From Progne subis subis (Eukaryota > Chordata > Aves > Passeriformes > Hirundinidae), in the NCBI GenBank assembly GCA_022316685.1, contig JAKJHU010000023.1, forward strand, positions 9,236,096 through 9,300,095: a stretch of 64,000 bases of DNA, given 5' to 3'. The notes under the pieces are model-generated. The model worked only from the letters and a program-made list of their open reading frames with translations, did not search any database and had not been told where the DNA came from. This document shows, in pieces, positions 46,598-59,300 of this stretch (positions are counted from its first letter, which is position 1; each line of letters opens with the position of its first letter). Position numbers and translations under genes: made by a program.

Positions 46598-48903
46598 TTG
46601 AAGAAACACTGCTCCAGTATAAAGGCAATAATAGAAGAGCTGAAGTGCTGATTCTTCTGCATTGCCATATACACGCTGAAGTTCAGTGATAGCCTCTTGC
46701 AATAGTTTAATTCTATTGTTACAAGATGCTTTAGAATCTGATTTTTGGAATAGTACCATCATCTCAAGGGAAAAATCCTTCCTGATATAAGGAGAGGAGG
46801 TAAAACTCTTCAGTTTTGGCATCTCAGGAAAGCCTTTGCAAATGAGCTTTCATAAAGCATGTTGTAAATAAAAATGTACCCTTCAAGCCCAGAAAAGAGA
46901 GAGCTCGGCTGTGACATTATGAACTCCATAAAAGCACAATGGTGTAGAGGAAGTGAACAGAAAAATGACATAATTTAAAAACTAGCAAGAATTCTAAAAC
47001 AATCAGACAAATAGAAACACTTCAAGTCATGGAACATTAAACTGGAAAACAATGTTAGAGGTAACTTTGCAGGAAAAAACTTCAGTGAGTTCAAAAATTA
47101 TTCAGATGAAGAAAGAAAAAAACCGGCCGTCAGTATCTCAACATGAAGGTGCAGCTGGAACCTGTGCTTCAGCAGGATCATGAACTTCTGTGAAGCTGGG
47201 AAATTATATCAAGGATATGTTGTTCCATTCTTAAAAATGTAGCCTTTTTTTTTTTTTTTTTTTGCAGACCATTACACAAGTGAGGCTAGAAGGACCACTG
47301 GTTTATCTCAACAGGGTGGCTCATTATTACTGTTCAGCAAAAGGTGCATCACTGTTCAACAGGACAACTCCAGGTCACAGACCAGTTAATTTGAGCAGTT
47401 CATTCCTGCTCTGTTTTCTTGCTAGCAGTTTTGGAAGGTCTACCTTCTCTGTTATAAATTGCACTTCCAGAGCTATTTTTTTAGACAACAGAGCTAAACA
47501 AATAGACATACAACAAATCAGTCCAAGGAAGGAGTCCATCAAGGGCAGGAAGTCAAATAATTATGCTGGCCTCTCCAGAGTGGCCATAGAAAAGGAATCC
47601 CTGGTGCTGCTCCAGGATCATCAGAAAGATCTCCAGAGCCTTCAGGATGGGCGAAGACAGGACTTCATATATGGACTAGAGGGCTCCAAGGGCACCCGGG
47701 CTGCAAGCTGAGGTGAATGACACCCTGTGGGGATGGGGTAGGCTGGATACAAACACTCAGTTGTGTTTTCCATCTGAGGTTAATGGTTATGCCATCATTC
47801 ACTTGAGGGAGAAACTGATAAGACTGTGGAACCACCTACGCTATTCCATGTCAAGGGATAGAAGTGGGTGCAGTACAGTACCAATAATAACAACAGCAGA
47901 AGACTGAAGCATTGCTTGTGGTTTGGTACAGCTCTCTGCCTCTCTTCCTGGTTGTCACCTGTGGCAAGGCACCTCCCACAAGAAAGGGTTATGGTAAACC
48001 TGGAGCAAACAGCTGGAAAGTGGAGCTCAGTTGATAGGACAGTGTAAAACCTGATTCAAACATTGTAATGTAATTGCACTGTAAAGCAATACAGCTGTGG
48101 TTCAAACAGCTGAGATCTCTCTTTATAAGTATCTACTTTTGTGTAATCTTCACCACGTTGAATCAAAGATACCAGCAGGGCATGCAAAGGAAAGTTTTCA
48201 AAGTAACAATAGGAAGTTCCAGATCACACTCATCTAAAAATGGTCATTGTGCAGAAGGACAGTTAAAAAAAAAGGGACAGCTGCCTCATTTATTAAATTA
48301 ACTGAAGTCTGACTCTAAGAGTGACTCACTGTTTCAAAAACTGTCTGAGAAGAAAATATTTCAAGCAGATTCACTGCTGACTTATGTCCAGGAAGGGCAA
48401 TGGACAGAAAGAAATTACTGTACATATGTAGACAGTACCTCAGAGATGGTTTGACAGATATTTCCTGTTTTTCCTGTCCCTGCAAGTGTATCACAGTGCA
48501 ATGGGCGATGGGAATGGCGGTAGTGATAGACTCAAAAGACCTGAAACTGTGAAAGTTTCAGGTCCGACAACAGTAATCTCCCTTAGAAGTAAGTGATGGC
48601 AATTCTTTTAACATTGTAAAACGCACAATACAAAGAATCACTGACAAGGGAAATTACTGTATTTGAAGTGTAAATTAGGCTCTATACCAGCAGATATGTA
48701 AGAAGCCAGCCAAAAAATATCAAAGTGGATTTTCATGTTCATTGTTTCTGCCCACCTGCAGTGGCTTAAACACTCCCTGTATGTCAAAGTATGGAGAGGT
48801 ATCACTTGTTAATCTCTCTCCTGTTGCAAGTCTCTATGGGTACCCGTACCTACCAAAAAATTCTCATTTCTAGTAATGGGACCAGTCTCGGACTAGGGGG
48901 TCA
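46598..48903. other. No confirmed gene; one open region at 47,262-47,711 after a T19-GCAG tract
   Basis: T19 at 47,245-47,263 followed by GCAG resembles a strong 3' splice acceptor. An open frame of about 149 codons runs to the stop at 47,709-47,711, followed by GAG|GTGAAT, a donor-like site. The frame has no ATG, no recognisable domain and an ordinary composition. It could be a non-coding-RNA exon or chance. The rest of this stretch shows nothing recognised. Confidence 0.4.
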
Positions 48904-49277
48904 CCTTTTCCTTTTTCCTTTTCCTTTTTCCTTTTCCTTTTTTCCTTTCCCCCTTTTCCTTGTTCCCTTTCCCCTTTTTCCTTTTCATTTTCAATTTTTC
49001 CTTTTCATTTTTCCCTTTTTCCTTTTCCCTTTCCCCTTTTTTCTTTTCATTTTCAATTTTTCCTTTTCCTTTTCATTTTTCCCTTTTTCCTTCTCCCTTT
49101 CCCCTTTTTCCTTTTCCCTTCCCCTTTTCCCCTTTCCCTTTTCCCTTTTCCCTTTTCCCTTTTTCCTTCTCCTTTTCCTTTTTCCTTTTCCCTTTTCCTT
49201 GCCTTTTCCTTTTCCTTTCCCTTTTCCTTTTCCTCTTCCCCTTCCTCTCCCTTTCCCTTTCCCTTTCCCTTTCCCCT
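48904..49277. repeat. CT-rich (TTTTCC)n tract with a nested 62-68-bp unit
   Basis: About 374 bp, almost all pyrimidine on the plus strand, built from TTTTCC and TTTCCC words. A few purines mark a larger unit: CCCTTTCCCC recurs at 48,965, 49,027 and 49,095, giving spacings of 62 and 68 bp, and each unit carries TTTTCATTTTCAATTTTT. The 6-bp difference is one extra hexamer. Both strands are open for 90-160 codons of Phe/Pro/Ser or Lys/Gly/Glu low complexity, which are artefacts. Confidence 0.9.
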
Positions 49278-52200
49278 GACTTCCAGTTTGTAGCCATTCC
49301 TAGAGCTGAGGTAAATCTTTCCAAAAGGCTGCGGACCAGGTTCTGAACAGTCAAACAAACCCACCAGCAACTGCACTGGTTATCTGTCAGCCTTTTCTAG
49401 GCAAAATATTTTGTCTCAAGGGAGAAGATTTGTTTTTAGAGCTCTGAAAGAACCCAAATATCTTACTCAGAAGCTACGAGGAGCAATCACTGCACAAAAA
49501 CTCGGCTTGCAAAGCAGGGCAAGTTCTCAAGAGTCTTGAAAGGTATACTGCTGTTAGGGCTGGTATAAGTGATATTCAGTAAATACACTTAAACCCAAAC
49601 CAGTATTTTTTCTTATGTCACTTCTGTTCTCTTTCAGGTGTGAGATCATCCAATAAGCACAACTGTTTGCTTGCAGATGGACTTCTTTAAATATCTCTTC
49701 CTGTTTAAAATTGTTAGCTGGAATTCCCTAGGTGCACTGATTCCCAAATAAGAGCAGGTATTAGGTACTTTGGGTCTCTGATTGAGAATCCTTTGTAATT
49801 TTTAATGGATTATGGGAAGTAAATGTTAGAGGAATGTTCGTAGAGGTATTTTTTTTTAATAGTACATCTTAAATATTATGTACTCATGCCTGTGTCTCAC
49901 AGGCTAAAAGACAGAATTTTTGAAATATCATCTCAGTTAGTAACACTCAGTACAAGGCAAATCCCTAAGGAGTTTGTGATTTTAATATGGTATGTGAATT
50001 TATAATACCAAGGTGGCAGAATACATTGCTCATGAATACCACAATAGAATTCTATGTAAACAGAGTGACAGAAATTATAATGAAATTTGCAACAGATAAA
50101 TACAAATATGGAGCATCATCTTGTGAGCTCTAATTACATGTTCATATGAGAAAATATGAGCAAACAATATTGAAATCCATTAGTGGAAGTGGTTAAGTCA
50201 CCCTTTAGCTGAAGCTCTGGCATATAAGCACTTTTTGATACTAGCCTAGTCTGTGGCTACAAAAAAGGAAGAAAGGCTACCTTTGCTATTAAGCCCAATG
50301 TATTTTTAAAACTATATTTGAAATTATTAACAGCAATGAAATGCTGAGAAATGCATAAAGATCATTACTCTGGAGCCAAATTTGTTGATTTTATATGAAA
50401 AAAATTATTCACTACATGGTTTTAATAGATCTGTGGGTATTTAAAATCTGATTTAAACGTACCTTCATGTGTTAATTATTTTATTCTTGCAAAATTTTAA
50501 TAAGAAATCTGAGAAATACACAGTTCCCTGAAAGTGCATAAAATTGAATTCAGACAAAAGAGCCCAGAAGGCAAATTGCTAGTTTCCAAGACTTCATCCA
50601 AAGCCAGCCTAAACATTTTACTTGATCTGTTCTCATTATGTTACCTTTCCTGGGCAAATACCATAATTTATTCTCTCTTGGAAGATGTTCCAGGAACACA
50701 GGAAACAGCTCCTCAAGCAGGTCTGAGATCAGAATCTGCTGGCACCTTTCTGATGCTACTGATTGCAGCGTGGTCAGGCAGTGACCATCCACCTGCCTTC
50801 ACATCAAGTATGAGGCTGATAAGACCCAACATGCCTGGGTTTTACCCTTCTCTCTCCTTCCTGTTCTTTATGTAATTATCTCCTTTTCTGATTCCAAATT
50901 ATTATTTAATGTAGCAGGCTTGCCATTCCTGCAGAAGTGGTGTTGGCAGGGAGCTCTAGGACACACTTGGCAAACATAGTTAGTAATCTGACTGCTGTCC
51001 ATAGCAATATGTGGTTGTTAGACTTGTTTTGATTTATTGTTGACAACATTAAAATGTATTATGGCTGGTATGTATTGCAGAAGAAATTTTGATACAAGTT
51101 GTTTTGAAATGAACAGTGAAAATGCATCAGTCTTTGTAGACTCAGGGTAAAATCCTCATCATTCAATGATGTTTTTGAGAAAAATTTGTAACAGATATAG
51201 ACCTTGTCCATTAAGCACTCAACCTGCAAACACTGATGTAACACACAAGTAATTCAGTGGAAGATTAGGTGACTACTTCCATGTGCACAAGGACTCTCAG
51301 CATGGGCACCCAGAGGTGAAGAAAGGAAACAAATTACTTCCCCTCTTCTTGCTCAGTACACCTCTCTAAGGCAGTTATTCTTGCCTAGTTCATGCCAAAA
51401 GCTCTTTGTATTTGCAAAACAGGGCTCAGCAAAAGCAGATATCCCCTTGCTGTACGTGTATTCAAATAATTTTAGGTGAGTGCTGCAGTGTCAAAACTTC
51501 AGTGAATAGCACCACTGTCTTAACTTCTCTTTCCCTACACGCTACAGAATAACTCCCCTTCTCAAACTCTGTCGATTACTTAAGACCACAAGCACTTGTA
51601 ACCCATCTGTGGTTTCTCAGCTAAGCCATATCGTTGAAAGCAGTGCCAAGTTATCTGTGTTGTTGATACCTAAAGAAGCATCAGCCCCATATCTTTCTCA
51701 ACATAACCACTAACACCAAAAATCCCTCCCTGTCCTAAGACAGTTCCCAGTCGATATAAGGTCATGTAATCAGGGCCAAACCTGATTACACTGAGCTCTG
51801 AGTGTGGTGCTGGGCAGTGGTGGTCCTATCACACAAATATCCTGATGCCATGCTGGGCTTTAATTGCATACATATCTTCCAACAGACACTTCATGAAAAG
51901 TTTACACAGTTGTTTTGATGTAACTAAGGTACTCAAGAGGTCCTGGTGTATGCATTTTGTTTCCTCAAAATGTTCTCACAAGTCTAATAAAACAATCTGT
52001 TTGAAAGAAGCCTTGTTCCATTCCTTTATGTTCTTCCAGTTGGTAATATTTTCCTTGAATTATACCATGGAAAAGTAAAAACAGTTCTGAATTGTTCTTG
52101 CAGCCCTTACTACACTGTTTTTCAGTCTCAGTAATTAGTACCTCTGAGAGATTTCATCTTTATTTTTCAAGCTTAGTATTTTAGATACTCACATTTTATT

Positions 52201-55200
52201 TCCAGAGTGGTAGTGCTTTTGCTCATCAATAATGCATAATACACACAGAAGCAACAGAAGCACAAGAGAGCATATTTAGAGTATATAAGTTGGGGGTAAA
52301 AAAATTTTGACAATTACTTTTTGAGATAATTTGAATTTTGCTCTCCAAATCATCATACTTTCATTGCTCATGAGTGACATACTGTAAAGGCAGAAATACT
52401 TCTAAAGGCATCAGATGTAAGAGTGAGTCAAAATTTTGTAATGCTAAGGGTCAGTAAACTCATGGAAATACTGCTCAAACTCAGGAGAAAATATATTTGG
52501 TAATGAGTTTTATCATGGGTTTCTAGTCAGTCAAGAAAGAATTGGATATGCTGACTGGATAAGGACTCAAGAAAAAAATTCCATTCAATTCTATTTGTAA
52601 TTAGATGTGAAAATGTGTAAAACTTCCTATTGCTTTAAATAAAGCTGGGTGAGCATTAGAAATAATGGCAAGGGAAATGCATATTGAGCAATGCTACCAC
52701 TCTGCTAGTGAAGCAGCTTCATTTTAAATTCCCTAAACCAGCAGAAAGACGATTATAGTTTCAAAGATACACACCAAGGAAGGACTGAGCACAAGTATGA
52801 TAAGAACAACATAAAAAAAAATCAGAGAATTTAAAATAAAAGGAATGGTAAATTTATGCATAAATGCACATAATTTTCCTCTGTGGATGTATTTACTCCA
52901 TAGGATCTTCAGTTCTTTATATTACAATCCTGAGATTTTTTTCAATGACTCTAAATTAATCTCTATAACTATGAAAAGATATTAAACTTCAGCTGTCAGG
53001 CATTAAAACTTAGTGTGCCGAATACAAATCTTGCTAAAGGAGTGAGGCAAAAAGAGCCCACCTTACGTAATCAGAGATTTAATGTAGTAAAATATCATTA
53101 ACATTCTGGACTCCACCTCAAGGTAATTAAAATGCATGAAGACTTAGAGTGGAGGACGTTTGGAAAAACACCCATACAGGGGCATGAAGAAGGAGGCTGG
53201 CTGGAAAAGAGAAACAAGACATTTTAAGGAGGAACACAAATGCTTGTTGACTCAGAGGCCCAAAAATACCCTCAGAGAGCCTTGACTGAGGAGACATATG
53301 ATATCTACACACTTTTATAAAGCATAATTATTTGAGTTCTTTGTACATAAGCTCCCTGACACATCACCAGCACTTTGAGGTCAGTTTTAAAAGAACACAA
53401 TAAAGTGTTTTTTATATAAACACTTCTGTTGAGCTCTCCTGTGCTTTGTTTAAACTTTAACTGTGCTTAAGAAAACTTTGCATCCAGTTCAGTCCACAAG
53501 CAGCTCAGTCTCAGGGTCTTCTGAAAGAGTAGTTGTCTGGTCAACCTGGTTGAAGACTGGAACAAGTTTGCTTCTGCAGCTGGTAACACACGTGGCTTCT
53601 CCTTCCTTCCTTCAAATGCTGACCATTTTTCAATTTTTTTTTTTTTAATTTTTTTTTTTTTAAATACCTGGATCTCAAATTCAGTTTACTCAGCTCTAAA
53701 ATTTTCATTTTATGTCCCTCTGACTTTCATCACTTGAAATCGATACTTGGATAATTGAGAAATTATTTTCCTGCAGGACTATTTCTCTGAGATTAGAATA
53801 ATTAAAATTTCTTTGGCTAAAAAAAATTAAGTACCTTATGAGACAGTGGCAGATTTAGCAGGCACATCTGCCTCAATGCTGTATGACACAGTGGGGCGTC
53901 TGAAGGAACAACATTAACCAACATGGTAGTAAGTGAAAATGACAGTGATGCCAGTCCTACATAATCTTCTGTAGATTTTCTTATACACTCAGCTTTTTTT
54001 TTTTTTCAAAAAAGCATTTAAATTGTTTAAGTCCTTAGTATGAAAAGAAAGGACAGCCTTGTGATTATGACATTTGATTTGCATTTCAATTTGAGTCCTG
54101 TTTCTGTCTCTTTCTGGCATCCCAATGCCCTCCTTAATTTGCTTGCTTCTCATTTTTCTCTTCCATAAAGTAAAAACCTTGGTTTTACCTATTTAGACTG
54201 GGTGTCCTTGGGTTTGCTTATTTAGACTGGTTGTTTCCAAAGCAGAAACATGAACTGGAGGCTCAAAGGACTTTTTGTTCTGAAAAATTGCCACAGAACC
54301 TCCACTGCTGAAAAGTGAAGATTTCCTGTTCAACCATCAGAGTCTTCACAATTTTGGGGCTAAATATTTCTTCTTTTTTTAATCCCATCAATAAATTTTG
54401 TTATTCAAAGAGTTGAAGTAAACTAAATAACAGCCTCAGGTTAAAGTGTTATGCTCTGTATTAGTTGCACAAGATCATGGGAGAAAACACTTGAAATAAA
54501 CTTTGTTGTATTAATTCAAGTGTAGGAGAAGTTGCAGATTTGGGTAGCAGGATGCAGATTGCTAGGTAAAATTAAGTGCAGTGACAGAAAATGTTTCAAG
54601 TTACTGAAGAAAGTTGTTAATATTAGAACAAGAAAATGCAGAGCGCCAGTGGCTGAAGGGCTGCACAAGCAGGCGAGTGATTTATAGTTCACAGATTAGC
54701 TCCAGAGCATTCCTGAGAGGCAGAAATTTGCCCATGACACCATCATGGAGCTGCTAGGGAGAATATTTCTTCCATCCTCCCACAGGAGAGATGGATCCAC
54801 AGATTCCTCAGAGCACAGACAGCTCATGAGTTACTGTGTACCAGCAGAGCAGATCTAAGCTGTGTTGCTCTTAAGGCTTCCTGAGTGCCAAAGAGGGAAT
54901 GTCAGCTATTTGTAGCTTATGTTCATTGCTGTTGCAGGCAATGGCCACCCAAACCCACATAATGGCAAATTTACACCACTTGGGAGTGTGTGTGATCCAA
55001 GGGCAGATATGGGGATGATGATCACTAAGCTTAGCCCTTCTGGGGATGATGGTAGCTAAGCAGGGATCCCAGAGAAAGAGCATGAGTGCATTGGTTACAA
55101 CTACCTTTCAGAGAGGTGGCATCTGTCTATCTATGTTCTTCTGGACTCTTTTTGTTTGCCACTGTCAGCATTTCACAGCAAGGTATTCACTAAGCCTGTA

Positions 55201-55420
55201 TTTCCTGGATAAAATGCCAAAATAATATACAAAGAAACGGCACTACCATCCCTGGTCTGCTTGCTCTCTTGGGACATCACAGGGACACATTGGCTTTCTG
55301 CTGTTTTGTCACTGTCTGTACTTGAACTGTAAACTGAAATGGTCATAAAACATTGACTCCAGTACTAGATTAAGCATGCAGTACAGATTTCATATCAGCA
55401 CATATAGAAGCAACACACGG
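49278..55420. other. No gene seen; AT-rich non-coding DNA
   Basis: Frames are at most 113 codons (50,534-50,875) with no recognised domain. A T-rich patch with two runs of 12 or more T lies at about 53,633-53,661. No retroelement body recognised in these 6 kb, which makes it the longest stretch of the window without a mobile-element hit by eye. Confidence 0.55.
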
Positions 55421-56325
55421 CTCTCCCTTTCCTTTCCTTTCCTTTCCTTTCCTTTCCTTTCCTTTCCTTTCCTTTCCTTTCCTTTCCTTTCCTTTCCTTT
55501 CCTTTCCTTTCCTTTCCTTTCCTTTCCTTTCCTTTCCTTTCCTTTCCTTTCCTTTCCTTTCCTTTCCTTTCCTTTCCTTTCCTTTCCTTTCCTTTCCTTT
55601 CCTTTCCTTTCCTTTCCTTTCCTTTCCTTTCCTTTCCTTTCCTTTCCTTTCCTTTCCTTTCCTTTCCTTTCCTTTCCTTTCCTTTCCTTTCCTTTCCTTT
55701 CCTTTCCTTTCCTTTCCTTTCCTTCTTCCCTTCCCTTCCCTTCCCTTCCCTTCCTTCCCTTCCCTTCCCTTCCCTTCCCTTCCCTTCCCTTCCTTCCCTT
55801 CCCTTCCCTTCCCTTCCCTTCCCTTCCCTTCCCTTCCCTTCCCTTCCCTTCCCTTCCCTTCCCTTCCCTTCCCTTCCCTTCCCTTCCCTTCCCTTCCCTT
55901 CCCTTCCCTTCCCTTCCCTTCCCTTCCCTTCCCTTCCCTTCCCTTCCCTTCCCTTCCCTTCCCTTTCCCTTCCCTTTCCCTTCCCTTTCCCTTCCCTTTC
56001 CCTTCCCCTTCCCTTCCCCTTCCCTTCCCCTTCCCTTCCCCTTCCCTTCCCCTTCCCTTCCCCTTCCCTTCCCCTTCCCTTCCCCTTCCCTTCCCCTTCC
56101 CTTCCCCTTCCCTTCCCCTTCCCTTCCCTTCCCTTCCCTTCCCTTCCCTTCCCTTCCCTTCCCTTCCCTTCCCTTCCCTTCCCCTTCCCCTTCCCCTCCC
56201 CTTTCCCCTTCCCCTTCCCCTTCCCTTCCCCTTCCCCTTCCCCTTCCCCTTCCCTTCCCCTTCCCCTTCCCCTTCCCCTTCCCCTTCCCCTTCCCCTTCC
56301 CCTTCCCCTTCCCTTCCCCTTCCCT
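55421..56325. repeat. 905-bp pure polypyrimidine array, (CCTTT)59 grading to (CCCTT)n and (CCCCTT)n
   Basis: No purine occurs on the plus strand for 905 bp. Zones in order: 55,426-55,720 is CCTTT repeated 59 times without error. About 55,725-55,960 is CCCTT with two 4-bp slips. 55,961-56,004 is four copies of the 11-mer CCCTTTCCCTT. About 56,005-56,125 is about eleven copies of CCCCTTCCCTT. About 56,126-56,180 is CCCTT again. About 56,181-56,325 is mainly CCCCTT. The complementary strand is AAAGG, AAGGG and AAGGGG, which can form triplex and G-quadruplex structures. The frames of more than 320 codons on both strands (Lys-Gly-Arg-Glu or Pro-Phe-Leu-Ser) are pure repeat artefacts. Confidence 0.98.
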
Positions 56326-59300
56326 GCAGCACTGCCTCTGAAGGGATTGAGCTCACAGAAGACCATCAGCTGTTCTACACAAATGGGTGAAACTGAGGTG
56401 ATGCTCTTCACTCTAGGACTTGTAGTCACATGGACATGAAGTTTGTCTAATCTAATAATTCCAAATTGTAACCCATGCAGCAATGTGAGAGGACATGTGC
56501 CCAAACCAGCAGCTTCATGGCACCACTGGTTTCATGTACCATAAAAACTCATCACCTAACAAGCACTGTGCGCAGAGCTCCAATCTCACCGCATCCAAGC
56601 GGTTCCCCAGGTGTTCATTGCTGTGTTCAGGGTACCTGCTTGGGCAATGAAGCAACACATCTGGAAATTGCTAGGCATGTTCCCTCTGGCTCAGCCCAGC
56701 AGTGCAGCACAGCTGTACTGCTTCTGGCACCAGCTAGCTTCCTGCAAAAGCAGTTCAAGGTGCTTCTGAACTGTGTAGCCAGCGCTCCACTTTTCAAGCT
56801 TACCTCATCTGGTATTTGGAGAAGTATTTGCAGCTACTTTGTTTTCTGTTACTGTGATGTTAAGCATGGTATAAAAACCATTTAGAATAGAATCCAAAAT
56901 CATTGCTTTTTGGACAACAGTAATCTTAGGTATCTAAACCCTGTGAAATGTTTACAGTGGTTATTTTAGGTTTACGTTCCTTCCTAAAGTCCTTCACAAT
57001 TCTGTGCAGAAAAAGCCTTTTTGCTAGCAACTCCTGTTGCCAATTCTACTGCAACTAGGAACATGACCTTTACAAAAGATAAACAGAAGTAGAGCAAGAG
57101 CTGCCAAGCAATCCAACAGTGCTAATAACTCTCCCTGAAAAGCAAACTGTAATGCAAATTTACAGAGTTGAAGAGGAAGAGAAGATGCATCCACACTTTA
57201 GACTATTCAAGTCTAAGCAATTACTTTCAGATCTTAAAATGGAGTTTTCCCTTAAACTAAGCAGCTACCTCTTCTCCCTCACTGTGAGGAAGCTTTGGAT
57301 TGTTTTGCAGAAAATGGGTACTTTTAGAAAGTGAAGACTGAGTTTAGATCTCATATTCCGGCATACAGGGACTAATATTTCATTCTAGAGGCTTCACAAC
57401 TGATTGAAGTCACTGGAAGTGTGCCAGCCACTGTTGTTAACAGTGGTATTATTGTGTTTGATGAGAGACCAATTCTGCACATCAGAGTACATTGTAAAGG
57501 TACACAAGTTAGTGGAAATTGTCTTTGTGGCAAAGTAGGAAACATTACTAGGAGTGTATCAGCCTTGGAATAAATTTCCTCTATGGCAGCTAAAAGATCT
57601 GCTCTCTAATGCCAGCATTAAGAGTCTAATACTTTTCCTTTCTAACATGGAAGTGGACAGTATTTCTGTGGGAAGCATGATGAATTTCACTGTCTCTCTG
57701 GCTAATATAATTGTCTTACACTTCCAACATCCACACCACAGGACAACCAGAGGATTTAAATCACTTAGTGATTGTTTGTAAAGTTCCTTACAATTTAAAA
57801 AGCTAAATGCAAGCTATTTGTGCCTTCTTGTTATAATTTTGCTATCATTAATCATTATGCTTTTTAGGGGGAGGACAGCTGACAACCTCTGTAAAATCTG
57901 AATAATTTGTATTAATCAGGATTATTATTTAAACCTTTCCTAGAGTGAATACATTAAATACTGCCAAAACCTAATTGTTACATTATTCATATTACTATTC
58001 CTTTTTCACCTGCTTGGTTAACAGAGGTTTGGGGTGTTCTAGGTTATTTCTTGTCAGTAAAGCCATGGATGGTAGACTCACATGCCCCAGAAGCAGTGTG
58101 TACACTGTTCTCTTGCACCCAAGGGCAGCCCTTGCCACTAAGAGAAGGTGGCTATTTTTTTTCTCACAGCTACAAACTGTGTTCAGCCAGGGCTCAGCAC
58201 AGATGACTCTTGGTACACTTTTACTGTACAGTGCTGTCCATGTTGTGGGCCCAGCATTTTTTATCTCTTTCTCCACTTTTCTGGTGTCTATCTTTTTCTT
58301 CTCATTGTGATGCCAGGCTACGATCAGCCGCTTTCCTCCACCGTACTCTTTCCTCCTCTATACTGTTCGTGTCTGTGGTTTAGTTCAGGACCATGCCTGG
58401 TTTCCACCTGTGGTCCATATTTAGTTTGTACTGCATTAATGCTAGTTGGACAAGAGCAGAGACTGCTGTGAGGCAGAGAAAGCAAACAGGTCTCATAGGG
58501 AACAGTAAGAAGACTCTTCTTGGTAAGGACTCTGACACTGTCTGACTTCTATTACTGAAAGATGCTGGACTAACAACACGAATCAGACCCCCTTTTCAAT
58601 AATGGAGTAGAAAGGCAAAAATTGTTGACAAGTCCTTTTAATTTCTGGTTTTCTAAGTTCTGACTTTTTGTTTGTTTAAGGGTTTTGTTTTAATAAATTT
58701 AGTTTTCCCATTTGAGTTCCTCCACTCCCCGCTGAGTTCTTTTCTTTAGGGAAAAGATTCATGCAGAGCCACATGAAAGTTCCGGGTTGTCTCACCACAG
58801 GGGAGTATTTATAGTGTGGTCTGGGGATTAATTTTGCAAGAAATTTGTATTCAGAAAAATTGAGCAGGCACAGCACAAGAGTTGGCCAGGATTTAATAAC
58901 TTTTCACTGTAATTAGCTTAATGTCTATGTTCAATTGCCCTAGATGACTGACTCTGAAAGGATTTTCATGAAAGAAATGAAGCCGCCCTTTCTGGCAAAG
59001 CAGGCTATAAACAGAAGCTGATGGAAAGGTAGGAGTGAGCTTTTGGCGTGGGAGAAAAATAGATGTTCTTGCCATTTTTGCAGAGTGCATCCGAAACTTT
59101 CCTGTCACCCTGCCAGCTTGTCTGTCATCTGTCACTTTTCCAATTTGCCTGTCAGCAACACAGAAGGAAATTGCTTTGGATGAAAGTTATTGACTGTCTT
59201 GAGAAATCTGAATTCAATCCACATCTCTGTCCCAGGATCTCAGGATGATGCCCTGATAATTTTAAAATAGCTTCTGTGAAGGCATCTCAGGCTGCCCTCT

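Noticed and set aside
48791..49376. Open frames of 93-162 codons rich in Phe/Pro/Ser or Lys/Gly/Glu
   Set aside because: Produced by the CT-rich hexamer tract on both strands; not genes.
55370..56504. Open frames of more than 320 codons on both strands
   Set aside because: They are translations of the CCTTT/CCCTT array. A pentamer or hexamer repeat without stop codons stays open in many frames, and the products are low-complexity Lys-Gly-Arg-Glu or Pro-Phe-Leu-Ser.
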